A stretch of DNA of 64,000 bases from Anaerostipes caccae L1-92 (lineage in GTDB: Bacteria > Bacillota > Clostridia > Lachnospirales > Lachnospiraceae): the NCBI RefSeq assembly GCF_014467075.1, contig NZ_AP023027.1, forward strand, positions 643,001-707,000, in the 5' to 3' direction. Positions 33,006 through 41,400 of this stretch are shown in pieces (the stretch's first letter is position 1; every line of letters begins with the position of its first letter). The notes beneath the pieces are model-generated. The model saw only the letters and a program-made list of their open reading frames with translations, ran no database searches and was not told where the DNA came from. Position numbers and translations under genes: made by a program.

Positions 33006-34172
33006 ATGCAGAACTTCAGATTTATCTGTCCGACGGATTTTATCTTCGGAAAAGACACAGAGAACAGCGTGGGGGAAGAAATTAAAAAGTACGGCAAAAG
33101 GATCCTGCTTCACTATGGAGGAGGACATATCAAAAAAAATGGCCTGTATGACAGGATCATCCGTTCTTTGAAGGCAAATGAGATTGAATACGTGGAACTG
33201 GGCGGCGTGAAAGCCAATCCGGATGTGGAAATGGTGAGAGAGGGCATCAGGCTTTGCAGGGAAGAGAAACTGGACTTTATCCTGGCGGCAGGCGGAGGGA
33301 GCGTTATTGATTCCGCAAAGGCCATTGCCATGGGAGTTTCTTATCCGGGGGACGTGTGGGATTTCTTTGTGGGAAAAGCACAGATTGAAGAGGCACTGCC
33401 TGTCGGAGTGATCCTCACGATCCCAGCGACAGGAAGCGAGGCCAGCAATACAACGGTTGTCACGAACTCTGAGGGAGGACATTCCAAGAGGGCCGCATCC
33501 GGAGACAACATTAAACCGGTGTTTGCCATCATGAATCCGGAACTTACCTATTCTCTGCCGGCTTACCAGACAGCGGCAGGAGGGGTGGATATTTTCTCAC
33601 ACGTGGCAGAGCGGTACTTTACACTGGAGCCGGACTGCGGTTTCACAGACAGGCTTTGCGAGGCCACGATGAAGACAGTGATCGGCTGTCTCCCGGAAGT
33701 GCTTAGCCACCCTCAGGAATATGCGGGCCGGGCAGAAATCATGTGGACCGGGACCATTGCCCACAACGGGATTTTGGGAGTGGGAAGAAGCGAGGACTGG
33801 GGCAGCCATATGCTTGGACACGAAATTACGGCTTTCTATGGTCTGACACACGGAGCTACCTTATCCATCATCATCCCGAACTGGATGGAGTATGTGTACA
33901 AGACAGATGTGACCCGTTTTGTGAAATATGCGGTGAATGTCTGGAACGTGGAAAACAACATGGATCATCCTGAAAAGACGGCTCTGGAAGGCATCAGAAG
34001 GACACGGGATTTTTTCCGGTCTGTGGGTATGCCGGTAACATTGGAAGAAGCAGGAATCGACGGTGACAGAATCGAAGAAATGGCAGAGAACTGCACGAAA
34101 TACGGTCCGGTGGGAGGCTTTGTAACACTTAGGAAAGAGGACTGCATGGCAATCTATGAAAAATCAAAATAG
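33006..34172 (+). CDS. Iron-containing alcohol dehydrogenase, butanol-dehydrogenase type
   Basis: 388 residues of the Fe-ADH family (BDH/YqhD group). The nucleotide loop is AAGGGSVIDSAKA. Metal ligands are expected in GGVDIFSHVAE (Asp, His), MLGHE (His) and LTHGATLS (His). Reduces aldehydes or ketones with NAD(P)H, or oxidises the alcohol. It sits inside the PTS operon between the two EIIB genes with a strong GGAGGAAG, so it probably handles a product of the imported sugar or polyol. Confidence 0.88.
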   Translation: MQNFRFICPTDFIFGKDTENSVGEEIKKYGKRILLHYGGGHIKKNGLYDRIIRSLKANEIEYVELGGVKANPDVEMVREGIRLCREEKLDFILAAGGGSVIDSAKAIAMGVSYPGDVWDFFVGKAQIEEALPVGVILTIPATGSEASNTTVVTNSEGGHSKRAASGDNIKPVFAIMNPELTYSLPAYQTAAGGVDIFSHVAERYFTLEPDCGFTDRLCEATMKTVIGCLPEVLSHPQEYAGRAEIMWTGTIAHNGILGVGRSEDWGSHMLGHEITAFYGLTHGATLSIIIPNWMEYVYKTDVTRFVKYAVNVWNVENNMDHPEKTALEGIRRTRDFFRSVGMPVTLEEAGIDGDRIEEMAENCTKYGPVGGFVTLRKEDCMAIYEKSK

Positions 34173-34184
34173 GAGGGATAGCAT

Positions 34185-34679
34185 ATGGCGAAGATATCAT
34201 TGGTAAGGATTGACAGCAGACTGATCCACGGACAAGTAATCACCAAATGGCGCAAGATACATAAGGTGACAAAAATTATTATCGTAGACAATGAACTGGC
34301 AAAAGATGATTTTATGATCCACATCTATGAGGCGTCCGCGCCTAAAGATGTAAAAGTAAAAATCTATGACATCCCGAAAGCCGTAAGGCTCTGGGAAAAG
34401 AACCAGTATAAAGATGGAGAAGTGATGCTTCTGTTTAAGGACATTAAAACATGTCTGGAACTGTACAAACAGGGTGTGCCGATGGAATATGTCCAGCTGG
34501 GCGGACTGCCCAAGGCATCGGATAAAAAGGTGATCCTGAGAGCGGTTTCGCTGGGAGAAGAAGATATCTCTCTGCTCCGGGAATTTGATCAGAGCGGGGT
34601 GGAAGTTGCGGTCCATATCGTGCCGGAGGAAGTGAAAATGCCGTTTGCCGAGATTGAGAAAAAATACAGAGAAAGTTAG
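34185..34679 (+). CDS. PTS mannose-family EIIB component (second)
   Basis: 164 residues. Active histidine in IDSRLIHGQV. GGAGGGAT upstream. Followed 11 bp later by EIIC, so this is the EIIB paired with the membrane complex. Confidence 0.9.
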   Translation: MAKISLVRIDSRLIHGQVITKWRKIHKVTKIIIVDNELAKDDFMIHIYEASAPKDVKVKIYDIPKAVRLWEKNQYKDGEVMLLFKDIKTCLELYKQGVPMEYVQLGGLPKASDKKVILRAVSLGEEDISLLREFDQSGVEVAVHIVPEEVKMPFAEIEKKYRES

Positions 34680-34690
34680 GAGGGAAAGAT

Positions 34691-35482
34691 ATGAATTTTG
34701 TAATTGCCGTTTTTGTGGGTATATGGTTTTGGTTTGCGGGAGGAGCACCGGGCTATACCTTTCATTATGTGCTGAAACAGCCTTTGGTTATGGCACTTCC
34801 TATCGGCCTGCTGATGGGAGATGTGCCTCAGGCCATGATGATCGGTGCCGCCATTGAACTTGTATATGTAGGAATCATCTCCCCGGGAGCAAATGTTCCG
34901 GCGGATGAATGTCTGGCGGGTGTGATCGCTATACCCATCGCCATGAAAATCGGCGCTGATCCGGCTACTGCGGTAGTATTGGCCGTGCCGTTTGGGGTTC
35001 TGGGAGTTTTCCTGGACCAGTTAAGAAGAACCGTCAATGCACGGTGGGCCCATGTCGCCGATAAATATGCCCTGGCAGGGGATGAAAAAGGACTGTTCCG
35101 GTGTGCTGTTATTTATCCGATGGCAGTGGGATTCCTGATGAGATTCCCGCCAGTGTTCATCGCCAACTATTTCGGAGCGGACGTTGTGGAGAAATTCCTG
35201 AATGCCATGCCTCAGTGGATCATCCACGGTATCTCAGTAACAGGAGGCGTGCTGCCTGCCCTTGGTTTTGCGATCATTTTGTTCGTCATCGGGCAGAGAT
35301 CCCTGCTTCCGTTCTACTTCATGGGATACTTTGCAGTTCAGTATTTAAAGATCAACACGATGGCAGCCGCGGTTTTTGGAATCTGTATTGCGCTGGTTAT
35401 TTTATTTATGAAGAACGACGGACAGGAAGAGATCATGCAGCGGGTGAAGAAACTTCAGATCTGTGACGACGATGACGAATAG
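34691..35482 (+). CDS. PTS mannose-family EIIC membrane component
   Basis: 263 residues with about seven hydrophobic helices. Family features include GAAIELVYVG and ISPGANVPADE near the substrate site. Membrane channel for the sugar together with EIID. Confidence 0.9.
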   Translation: MNFVIAVFVGIWFWFAGGAPGYTFHYVLKQPLVMALPIGLLMGDVPQAMMIGAAIELVYVGIISPGANVPADECLAGVIAIPIAMKIGADPATAVVLAVPFGVLGVFLDQLRRTVNARWAHVADKYALAGDEKGLFRCAVIYPMAVGFLMRFPPVFIANYFGADVVEKFLNAMPQWIIHGISVTGGVLPALGFAIILFVIGQRSLLPFYFMGYFAVQYLKINTMAAAVFGICIALVILFMKNDGQEEIMQRVKKLQICDDDDE

Positions 35483-35495
35483 GGAGGAGGTACCT

Positions 35496-36305
35496 ATGGA
35501 AAACAAAGAAATCACCAAAAAGGATATAAGGAAAGCGTATCTGCGCTGGTACAATACTGTGGAAGTGTCCAATTCCTATGAACGTATGCAGACCGTGGCG
35601 TTCTGCTATTCAATCTCAGGAATCTTAAAGAAACTCTATGACAAAAAAGAAGATTATGTGAAAGCTCTTCAGCGGCACCTGAACTTCTTTAATACCCAGG
35701 GTATCTGGGGTTCTCCGCTGCTGGGAATCTCCATTGCTATGGAGGAGCAGAAGGCAAAGGGCAGCGAAGTGGCAGACGAGGCCATCACAGGTATCAAGAC
35801 AGGGCTGATGGGGCCTTTGGCCGGCATCGGCGATACCATTGACTGGGGAACATGGAAGCCGCTGATCTTTTCCCTGGCAGCAGGCTTCAGTGCAAAAGGA
35901 GGAATTGCAGGATTTTTCATATGTTTCATGTTTGCAGTCATCCCGTTTATGGAAGGATTTTACCTGACCAACCTTGGATATAAACTCGGAAGAAACGCGG
36001 TATCCATGCTGCTGGAGTCCGGATGGATCAAACAGCTGATCACAGGTTCCAGTATTCTCGGACTGTTTATGATGGGAGCGTTGTCAGCCAGTACAGTAAA
36101 ATTGGAAATTCCGATCAAGTTTGCCATGGGAGGTTCCACGACCACGGTACAGGCCATTTTAGACAGTATTCTGCCGGGACTGCTTCCGCTGCTTTTAATC
36201 GTAGGGATCTACATATTCTTTAGGAAAAAAGGACAGAAATTCGGAAGAGTGGTATTTGCTCTTCTTGGATTGTGTCTGCTTGGTTCAGCAATCGGATTAT
36301 TTTAA
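35496..36305 (+). CDS. PTS mannose-family EIID membrane component
   Basis: About 269 residues from the ATG at 35496 (MENKEITKKDIRKAYLRW), which has GGGAGGAGG upstream; an earlier in-frame codon overlaps the EIIC end and is less likely. It has the EIID signature FNTQGIWGSPLLGI and GLMGPLAGIGDTID, then C-terminal membrane helices. Confidence 0.9.
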   Translation: MENKEITKKDIRKAYLRWYNTVEVSNSYERMQTVAFCYSISGILKKLYDKKEDYVKALQRHLNFFNTQGIWGSPLLGISIAMEEQKAKGSEVADEAITGIKTGLMGPLAGIGDTIDWGTWKPLIFSLAAGFSAKGGIAGFFICFMFAVIPFMEGFYLTNLGYKLGRNAVSMLLESGWIKQLITGSSILGLFMMGALSASTVKLEIPIKFAMGGSTTTVQAILDSILPGLLPLLLIVGIYIFFRKKGQKFGRVVFALLGLCLLGSAIGLF

Positions 36306-36323
36306 ATTAGGAGGAGATAAAAC

Positions 36324-37202
36324 ATGATCATTTCAATGGCGGATATTTTAAAGAAAGCAAAACAGGAACATTACGGCGTGGCTGCGCCCAATGTATTTAA
36401 CGATAAGACAATAGAAGCTGCATTTCAGACTTCCGCAGAATTCAAAGCGCCGGTTATTCTAGACGGCGCCGGATGCCATGGGATTGAGGAACTGGCTTAT
36501 ATCAGCAGATTTTATGAGAGAAGATACCCGGAGGCGTGCGTGGCGCTGAATCTGGACCACGGCGGGGCGTATGAGGAGATCATGCTCGCCATCCGAAGCG
36601 GATTTAGTTCCGTTATGGTAGACCGCTCCGAACTTCCTTACGATGAGAATGTACGGGAAGTAAAAGAAATCGTCAAGGCAGCCCATGCGGTGGGTGTCTC
36701 TGTGGAAGCGGAACTTGGGCATGTGGGACAGGGATTTGAATATGAATCAACCAGAGACTCCGGGCTTACAGACAAAAAAGAAGCATTAAGTTTTATTGAA
36801 GAGACAGGAGTTGACTGCCTGGCTGTGGCTGTGGGGACTTCTCATGGAGTATATAAAGGGACTCCGCATCTGGAATTTGAGCTCTTGAAAGAGCTGAGTG
36901 AGAGCATTGAGATTCCATTAGTGCTTCACGGCGGTTCCGGCACCGGAGATGAGAATTTGAAAAAAGCAGTAGAGACAGGAATCCAGAAAGTCAATCTGTT
37001 TACAGATTTGAGTGCGGAGGGAGTCGTTTCCCTGAAATCTTATCTCGGAGTGAACTTTGACCACATACCGAAGGATGCTGAAAAGGGAGAGTTTGGAAAT
37101 TTGAATGCTAACCTGTACGATGCCATCGTGGAAGGGACAAAGGGCTGGAAGACGGCGCTGAAACATTATGTAGAATTATTCGGAGGAACGGACCGGCTGT
37201 AA
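36324..37202 (+). CDS. Class II (zinc) ketose-bisphosphate aldolase
   Basis: 292 residues. AAPNVFNDKTIEAAF, the zinc-binding NLDHGG, the AELGHVGQG segment, AVAVGTSHG and LHGGSGT match fructose/tagatose-bisphosphate aldolases. Zn ligands are His residues of LDHG, GTSHG and LHGG. Cleaves the phosphorylated ketose made after PTS uptake. A close paralogue starts at 63824. Confidence 0.88.
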   Translation: MIISMADILKKAKQEHYGVAAPNVFNDKTIEAAFQTSAEFKAPVILDGAGCHGIEELAYISRFYERRYPEACVALNLDHGGAYEEIMLAIRSGFSSVMVDRSELPYDENVREVKEIVKAAHAVGVSVEAELGHVGQGFEYESTRDSGLTDKKEALSFIEETGVDCLAVAVGTSHGVYKGTPHLEFELLKELSESIEIPLVLHGGSGTGDENLKKAVETGIQKVNLFTDLSAEGVVSLKSYLGVNFDHIPKDAEKGEFGNLNANLYDAIVEGTKGWKTALKHYVELFGGTDRL

Positions 37203-37214
37203 AGGAGGATATCA

Positions 37215-38270
37215 ATGAGTATAGAACAGATGAAGTTTGCGTATTTAAAAGAAAAAGGATGCGCCCTGACAGGAGTGAGGAAGATCCCGGATATGGGTCC
37301 TGATGATGTGCTCGTAAAACAGCTGGTCTGCAACATTTGTACCACAGACTACGGGCAATGGCTGGGACTCAGGGAACATCAGGGCTATCCAATGGCCGGG
37401 GGCCATGAAGGCTCCGGTATCGTCGAGGCGGTTGGAAGCGGTGTGAAGGATTTAAAACCGGGAGATCATGTGGCTGTCGCATATAACTCATGCGGGAAAT
37501 GCGAGGCCTGCCGGAGGGGCCATGAGGGCCAGTGTACCAGCGCGGATTACAAAAACCTGACGGAAGACGGATACAGGGGAAATTTCGGATTTGCAGATTA
37601 CAATGTGAGGAGCGCCAGAAATCTTGTGAAAATGAACCCGGAACTTCCTCCCTCAGAAGCAGCTTTTCTGGAACCACTGGCAACCGTGTGCAAAGGAATC
37701 TCCAAACTGCGGCTGGAACCTCAGGAGACGGTAGTTGTCATCGGAGCGGGGACTATGGGGCTCGTCAATGCGCAGGCTGCCAAGGCCAAAAATTGCAGGG
37801 TCATTGTGACGGAACTGATGGAAAAGAAGCTTCAGGCAGCCAGAGATATGGGATTTGAAGTCATCGATGTGAGCAAAGAAGACCCGGTGGAAAAGGTAAA
37901 AGAACTGACGGATCAAAAGGGAGCGGACGCTGTGATCGTGGCCGTGGGAAACACAAAGGCAAACACCCAGGCAGCAGAGCTTGTGAAGGAGCTGGACGGA
38001 CGGATTCTCATGTTTGCCGCAGGCTATCCCGCTCCGGAGATCGAACTGGATTCCAATGTGATCCATTACCGCAGAATGGAATTGATCGGCACCTTTGGAG
38101 CGGACATGAAAGACTTTTTCAAGGCGGCCGAACTTTTAAATACCGGAGCTGTGGATGTATCCAAGCTAGTGGAACCGGAGAAGTTTCTTCTGGATGATAT
38201 ACAGAAGGCATATGAACATGCATCTGTTCCGGGAATGTACAGAGTCAGTGTTTTATTGAATGAAGAATAG
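37215..38270 (+). CDS. Zinc-dependent alcohol/polyol dehydrogenase (medium chain)
   Basis: 351 residues. Catalytic zinc ligands C in CNICTTDY, H-E in GGHEGSG and E in AFLEPLAT. The full structural-zinc loop CGKCEACRRGHEGQC is present, unlike the dehydrogenase at 11991. Nucleotide motif VIGAGTMG. Last gene of the operon; probably oxidises a polyol phosphate or related intermediate. Confidence 0.88.
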   Translation: MSIEQMKFAYLKEKGCALTGVRKIPDMGPDDVLVKQLVCNICTTDYGQWLGLREHQGYPMAGGHEGSGIVEAVGSGVKDLKPGDHVAVAYNSCGKCEACRRGHEGQCTSADYKNLTEDGYRGNFGFADYNVRSARNLVKMNPELPPSEAAFLEPLATVCKGISKLRLEPQETVVVIGAGTMGLVNAQAAKAKNCRVIVTELMEKKLQAARDMGFEVIDVSKEDPVEKVKELTDQKGADAVIVAVGNTKANTQAAELVKELDGRILMFAAGYPAPEIELDSNVIHYRRMELIGTFGADMKDFFKAAELLNTGAVDVSKLVEPEKFLLDDIQKAYEHASVPGMYRVSVLLNEE

Positions 38271-38282
38271 ATTGTAGCAGAT

Positions 38283-38324
38283 AAAAATATAGGTGTTCTT
38301 TTGATTAAGAATGCCTGTATTTTT
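38283..38324. terminator. Bidirectional terminator
   Basis: AAAAATATAGG..TTCTT pairs with AAGAA..CCTGTATTTTT between convergent genes; T runs lie on both strands. Confidence 0.8.
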
Positions 38325-38336
38325 ATGTTATAAAAC

Positions 38337-39305
38337 TTAATCAACAAGCAATGCCTTTGCACAATCCACATCCATAATCAGGATATTTGCAAAATTTCCC
38401 CTGATACAGCTTTTTACCGCAGCGGCGTTTCCCGCCCCGCCTGTGATCAGCAGCTTATGTTCTACATTTTTATAGGCTTCTGCCGAGATTCCTGCAATCT
38501 TGCGGTTATATTCATCAAAAGGCTCTGTATTTCCATTTTGGTCAAGGAATCGAAGGATAAGATTGCAGACGGCACCGTTTTTCTTGAATCTGTCCAGCTG
38601 ATCATCGGAGACATATCCCAGCTTTTTCACAGTCTCATACATGGAACTGGCAATATTCATACCGGAAATGACAATATCTAATTTTTCAAAGTAATCAAAG
38701 ATAAAGCGTACCGCTTCCTCTTTTAAAAATTCGTTCATCAGATTTTCATTAGAGAAGACTGCGGGAGAAAAGAAAGACACATAGTTTCCGCCATATTTTT
38801 CGGCCAAAGCTTCCGCCACCTGATTGGACTGTACCTCTTCCATCCCGGTAGTATGCTGGCTGATGCCTCCGACCAGAGGAACAAAGGTGCAGTTTCTATG
38901 AAACGCTTCATGGCTCGTTTTTGCCAGATTCCTAATACTGGATCCCACAGATACTCCGACATAATCGCCGTCTTTTAACAGACGGTTCAGATAGTCAGCT
39001 GCCCGTTCGTTCAGTTTTGAGATACGCTCTGTCTTGGAATCCAGAGGGCTGCTTTCTGCTACGACAACATCTTTTAAGTGATATTTCTTTTTTAATTCTT
39101 CTTCCAGATCCTCATACATATATTGTGCCAGATGGCGTACTTTTATTTCCACTATTTCAAGTTCGCGTCCGGTTTGAAGCATTCTTGAGACAGAGGATTT
39201 TGAAATTCCCAGGTGTTTTGCAATCTGACTTTGTCCCATATGTTCTTCGTAGTAAAGACTGCAGCACTGGTAGATTAATCTTTCATCGTCTATGATTTTT
39301 CTCAT
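38337..39305 (-). CDS. SorC-family sugar-binding transcriptional regulator
   Basis: About 322 residues from the ATG at 39305 (MRKIIDDERLIYQCC). Helix-turn-helix GQSQIAKHLGISKSSVSRML at about 30-50, then a SorC sugar-phosphate-binding domain (VSVGSSIRNLAKT; VPLVGGIS; LLITGGAGN). Such proteins respond to phosphorylated sugar intermediates. Convergent with the PTS/aldolase operon, a candidate second layer of control over it. Confidence 0.85.
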   Translation of the reverse strand: MRKIIDDERLIYQCCSLYYEEHMGQSQIAKHLGISKSSVSRMLQTGRELEIVEIKVRHLAQYMYEDLEEELKKKYHLKDVVVAESSPLDSKTERISKLNERAADYLNRLLKDGDYVGVSVGSSIRNLAKTSHEAFHRNCTFVPLVGGISQHTTGMEEVQSNQVAEALAEKYGGNYVSFFSPAVFSNENLMNEFLKEEAVRFIFDYFEKLDIVISGMNIASSMYETVKKLGYVSDDQLDRFKKNGAVCNLILRFLDQNGNTEPFDEYNRKIAGISAEAYKNVEHKLLITGGAGNAAAVKSCIRGNFANILIMDVDCAKALLVD

Positions 39306-39322
39306 GATTGAACCCCGCAAAG

Positions 39323-40117
39323 CTAAATAAGACCGAGTTTTTTGCAGCCGTTATAGATTCCATTTTCCGCAACAGTATCCGTTGTAAATGCCGCATAAGG
39401 ATCCAATCCTTTGTAGTGACGTCCCATGACAATTCCCGTTCCCACAGTTTTTATCATGGAGACATCGTTATCACCGTCTCCGAATGCGTAAGTTGATTGA
39501 ATTGGAATTCCTAAAGCATCCATCATGGTACGGATGCCGGAACCTTTATCGACCCCGACCGGTGTGGCATCTGTAAAATGATACCGGATATGTTTTGCCA
39601 ATTCAAACCGGGAGGAAAGGTGTGCTTTCAGGAAATCATAGTCTTCATCATGATCATAAAAAAAGGTCAGTTTATTAATCCGGCATTTCTCTTTGGTATC
39701 CCACGGCAGCACCCAATGGTCTTTGACATCAAACACATATTTAAAAAACTGATAGCTTTCCTGCTCCATGCCGTCGCAATAGGATTGTGTTTCTCCATCC
39801 ATCAGAAGCACGATATTTCTCGGTGCACAAATCTGCCTCAGATTCTCGATTTCAGATTCTGTGATCTCTATGCTCTGAATGACCTCTCCGTCAATCTCTA
39901 CATAGGCACCCACTCCGGTTACATAACCATTGAAGTATTCTTTTACATCTTCGGAAAATTGCTTTGTTCTGCCTGTACAGATACAGACAGCGTATCCGTT
40001 TTCTCTCAGCTTTGTTAAAGCTTCTTTTGTGGAATCGGGCATCTGAAAAATACCGTCCACTTCATCAATCAATGTTCCGTCGTAATCAAAAAATACAATT
40101 CCTTTATAATCTTTCAC
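39323..40117 (-). CDS. HAD-superfamily hydrolase, Cof type
   Basis: 264 residues. Motif I FFDYDGTLID, motif II CICTGRT and motif IV FGDGDNDVSMI mark the Cof-like HAD phosphatases acting on sugar phosphates or flavin nucleotides. Same strand as the SorC gene with an 18 bp gap to its start, so the two are probably co-transcribed, HAD first. Confidence 0.88.
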   Translation of the reverse strand: MKDYKGIVFFDYDGTLIDEVDGIFQMPDSTKEALTKLRENGYAVCICTGRTKQFSEDVKEYFNGYVTGVGAYVEIDGEVIQSIEITESEIENLRQICAPRNIVLLMDGETQSYCDGMEQESYQFFKYVFDVKDHWVLPWDTKEKCRINKLTFFYDHDEDYDFLKAHLSSRFELAKHIRYHFTDATPVGVDKGSGIRTMMDALGIPIQSTYAFGDGDNDVSMIKTVGTGIVMGRHYKGLDPYAAFTTDTVAENGIYNGCKKLGLI

Positions 40118-40206
40118 TATCTTTCCTTTCTCCGCAGGTTATCATAGAATTTTTTTAGAAATCAGAATCTGAGGCGTTGGGTATTTCTGCAAACAAATGA
40201 GTTTGA

Positions 40207-40566
40207 TTATTTGACGCTGATTTTTGCTCCGTTTTTAATACATGTCTCGGGATATCCAATACCTGAAAGCATGATAGAATCCGGTGTTGCCGGTGTGTGT
40301 TTTTCTGAAAAATTCATCGTGCAGGTACCGCGTGTCTGTAATTTTTCGTTTACATTTGCACCGAGACCTACGATACGGAATGAACTGCTGCCAATTTCTA
40401 TCCTGTCACCCTTTTTTAGATCTTCTGACGGACGGCCTTCATATGACACAGAATAATCTGCTAAATCAGTGGGTCTATCGTTCGGTCTGAAATCAACCTG
40501 ATTTGAAGCCCTTAATAATCCCATTACTTCTGAACCTGTTTCTGTTATGACTGCATTCCACTTCAT
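40207..40566 (-). CDS. PTS glucitol/sorbitol-type EIIA component (orphan)
   Basis: 119 residues from the ATG at 40566 (MKWNAVITETG), with AGAGG 9 bp upstream; the open stretch further 5' has no family similarity. It matches GutA-type EIIA in the C-terminal half: LADYSVSYEG, LKKGDRIEIG, FRIVGLGANVNEKLQTRG and a final GIGYPETCIKNG. No glucitol EIIB or EIIC is nearby, so it is an orphan or remnant, or serves a regulatory role. Confidence 0.62.
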   Translation of the reverse strand: MKWNAVITETGSEVMGLLRASNQVDFRPNDRPTDLADYSVSYEGRPSEDLKKGDRIEIGSSSFRIVGLGANVNEKLQTRGTCTMNFSEKHTPATPDSIMLSGIGYPETCIKNGAKISVK

Positions 40567-40773
40567 AATTTCATACCTCTTTTCTATATACTTTGATGTT
40601 ATAGTTTCAGGTAATCCATCTTCCGGAAGTTTTTGAATTACTTTATAATTGTATTTTATTATCTCACAATCTTTAGAACAAGTGATTTTGTTGAAATTAT
40701 GCTTAAGTGGGATTTGGGGAACTGGAGAATAGAAATTAATTTCTATTGAAGAAAGAGAAGGGAGATGATGGAA

Positions 40774-40982
40774 ATGGATACATACCAAGTTTTAAGCCTT
40801 TTATTTTTAGGCGGTACGTTCCTGATCGCATGCTGACCTACATTGATAGGAATAAAAAGCGAAAAATCAAAGTTGGCCTGCCCGCTTTGCGCGCCACATA
40901 CAATTTGCCGAAGGCAAATTGTATCCTTATGCATCTGTGTGCATTTCGCAAAGTGTTTTTTATTTATAGAGAGGATTTTTAA
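40774..40982 (+). pseudogene. Frameshifted holin-like type I toxin (Hol_Tox/TxpA-like)
   Basis: From the ATG at 40774 (GGGAG 9 bp upstream) the frame reads MDTYQVLSLLFLGGTFLIAC and stops at 40836. The next frame continues MLTYIDRNKKRKIK, exactly what follows in this short membrane-toxin family. A single missing base near 40831 explains the break. Inverted repeats downstream (40901-40921 and 40956-41002) fit the structured 3' region of type I toxin mRNAs. The 700 bp between 40566 and 41266 hold no other gene that I can support. Confidence 0.6.
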
Positions 40983-41002
40983 TTTTCTCTATAAATAAAA
41001 AA
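40901..41002 (+). repeat. Two hairpins downstream of the toxin remnant
   Basis: CAATTTGCC/GGCAAATTG (40901-40921), then a long AT-rich stem of 16 bp or more with arms at 40956-40973 and 40987-41002, centred on ATTTATAGAGAG / CTCTATAAAT. Likely RNA structure or a terminator in either direction. Confidence 0.6.
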
Positions 41003-41163
41003 TACCTACCCTGTCGGCAAACGGGATTGGCGCGTCCTTTTATAGGACGTAAAAAACCCTAAAGGCTTCCACTTTGTGGGCGGCGGCTCTTTTCTTATAA
41101 TTTATTATATATGATATTTTTTACGCAAAAAGGAATGTAATTGTTTGATGGAAAGGAGACTAT

Positions 41164-41196
41164 CTAACTTTTTATCATGTCCGGATTTCTTATAAA
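41164..41196 (+). promoter_or_regulatory. Shared CTAAC...TATAAA upstream signature, locus 5
   Basis: CTAAC 41164-41168 and TATAAA 41191-41196 with 22 bp between, as in loci 6 and 7. A leader of about 70 bp follows that closely resembles the one of locus 7. Confidence 0.6.
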
Positions 41197-41265
41197 GTCA
41201 AAGAAAAATGAAATGTCCAAAAGAAAGTACACTTGAGGACGTAAAAAGAAAGGACGGAGAGAACA

Positions 41266-41400
41266 ATGAAAAAGCAATGGATAAGATGTCTGGCCGCAGT
41301 TTCTCTGATCGTGACCATAGGGACCGGAGCAGGAACTGTTCTGAAAGCCCATGGAGAGGAAATGGCTGGAAAATCCGGGGGGGGGTATTTCCAGAATTGA
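41266..41400 (+). CDS. Phase-variable locus 5, signal-peptide leader (OFF)
   Basis: 44 residues, start MKKQWIRCLAAVSL with AAGGACGGAG upstream. The hydrophobic core is followed by KAHGEEMAGKSGGGYFQN and a stop. The G tract is directly after the signal peptide rather than after the linker as in loci 1-4. G8 or G11 would read on as GGGISRIEELTPEE into the body. Confidence 0.72.
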   Translation: MKKQWIRCLAAVSLIVTIGTGAGTVLKAHGEEMAGKSGGGYFQN

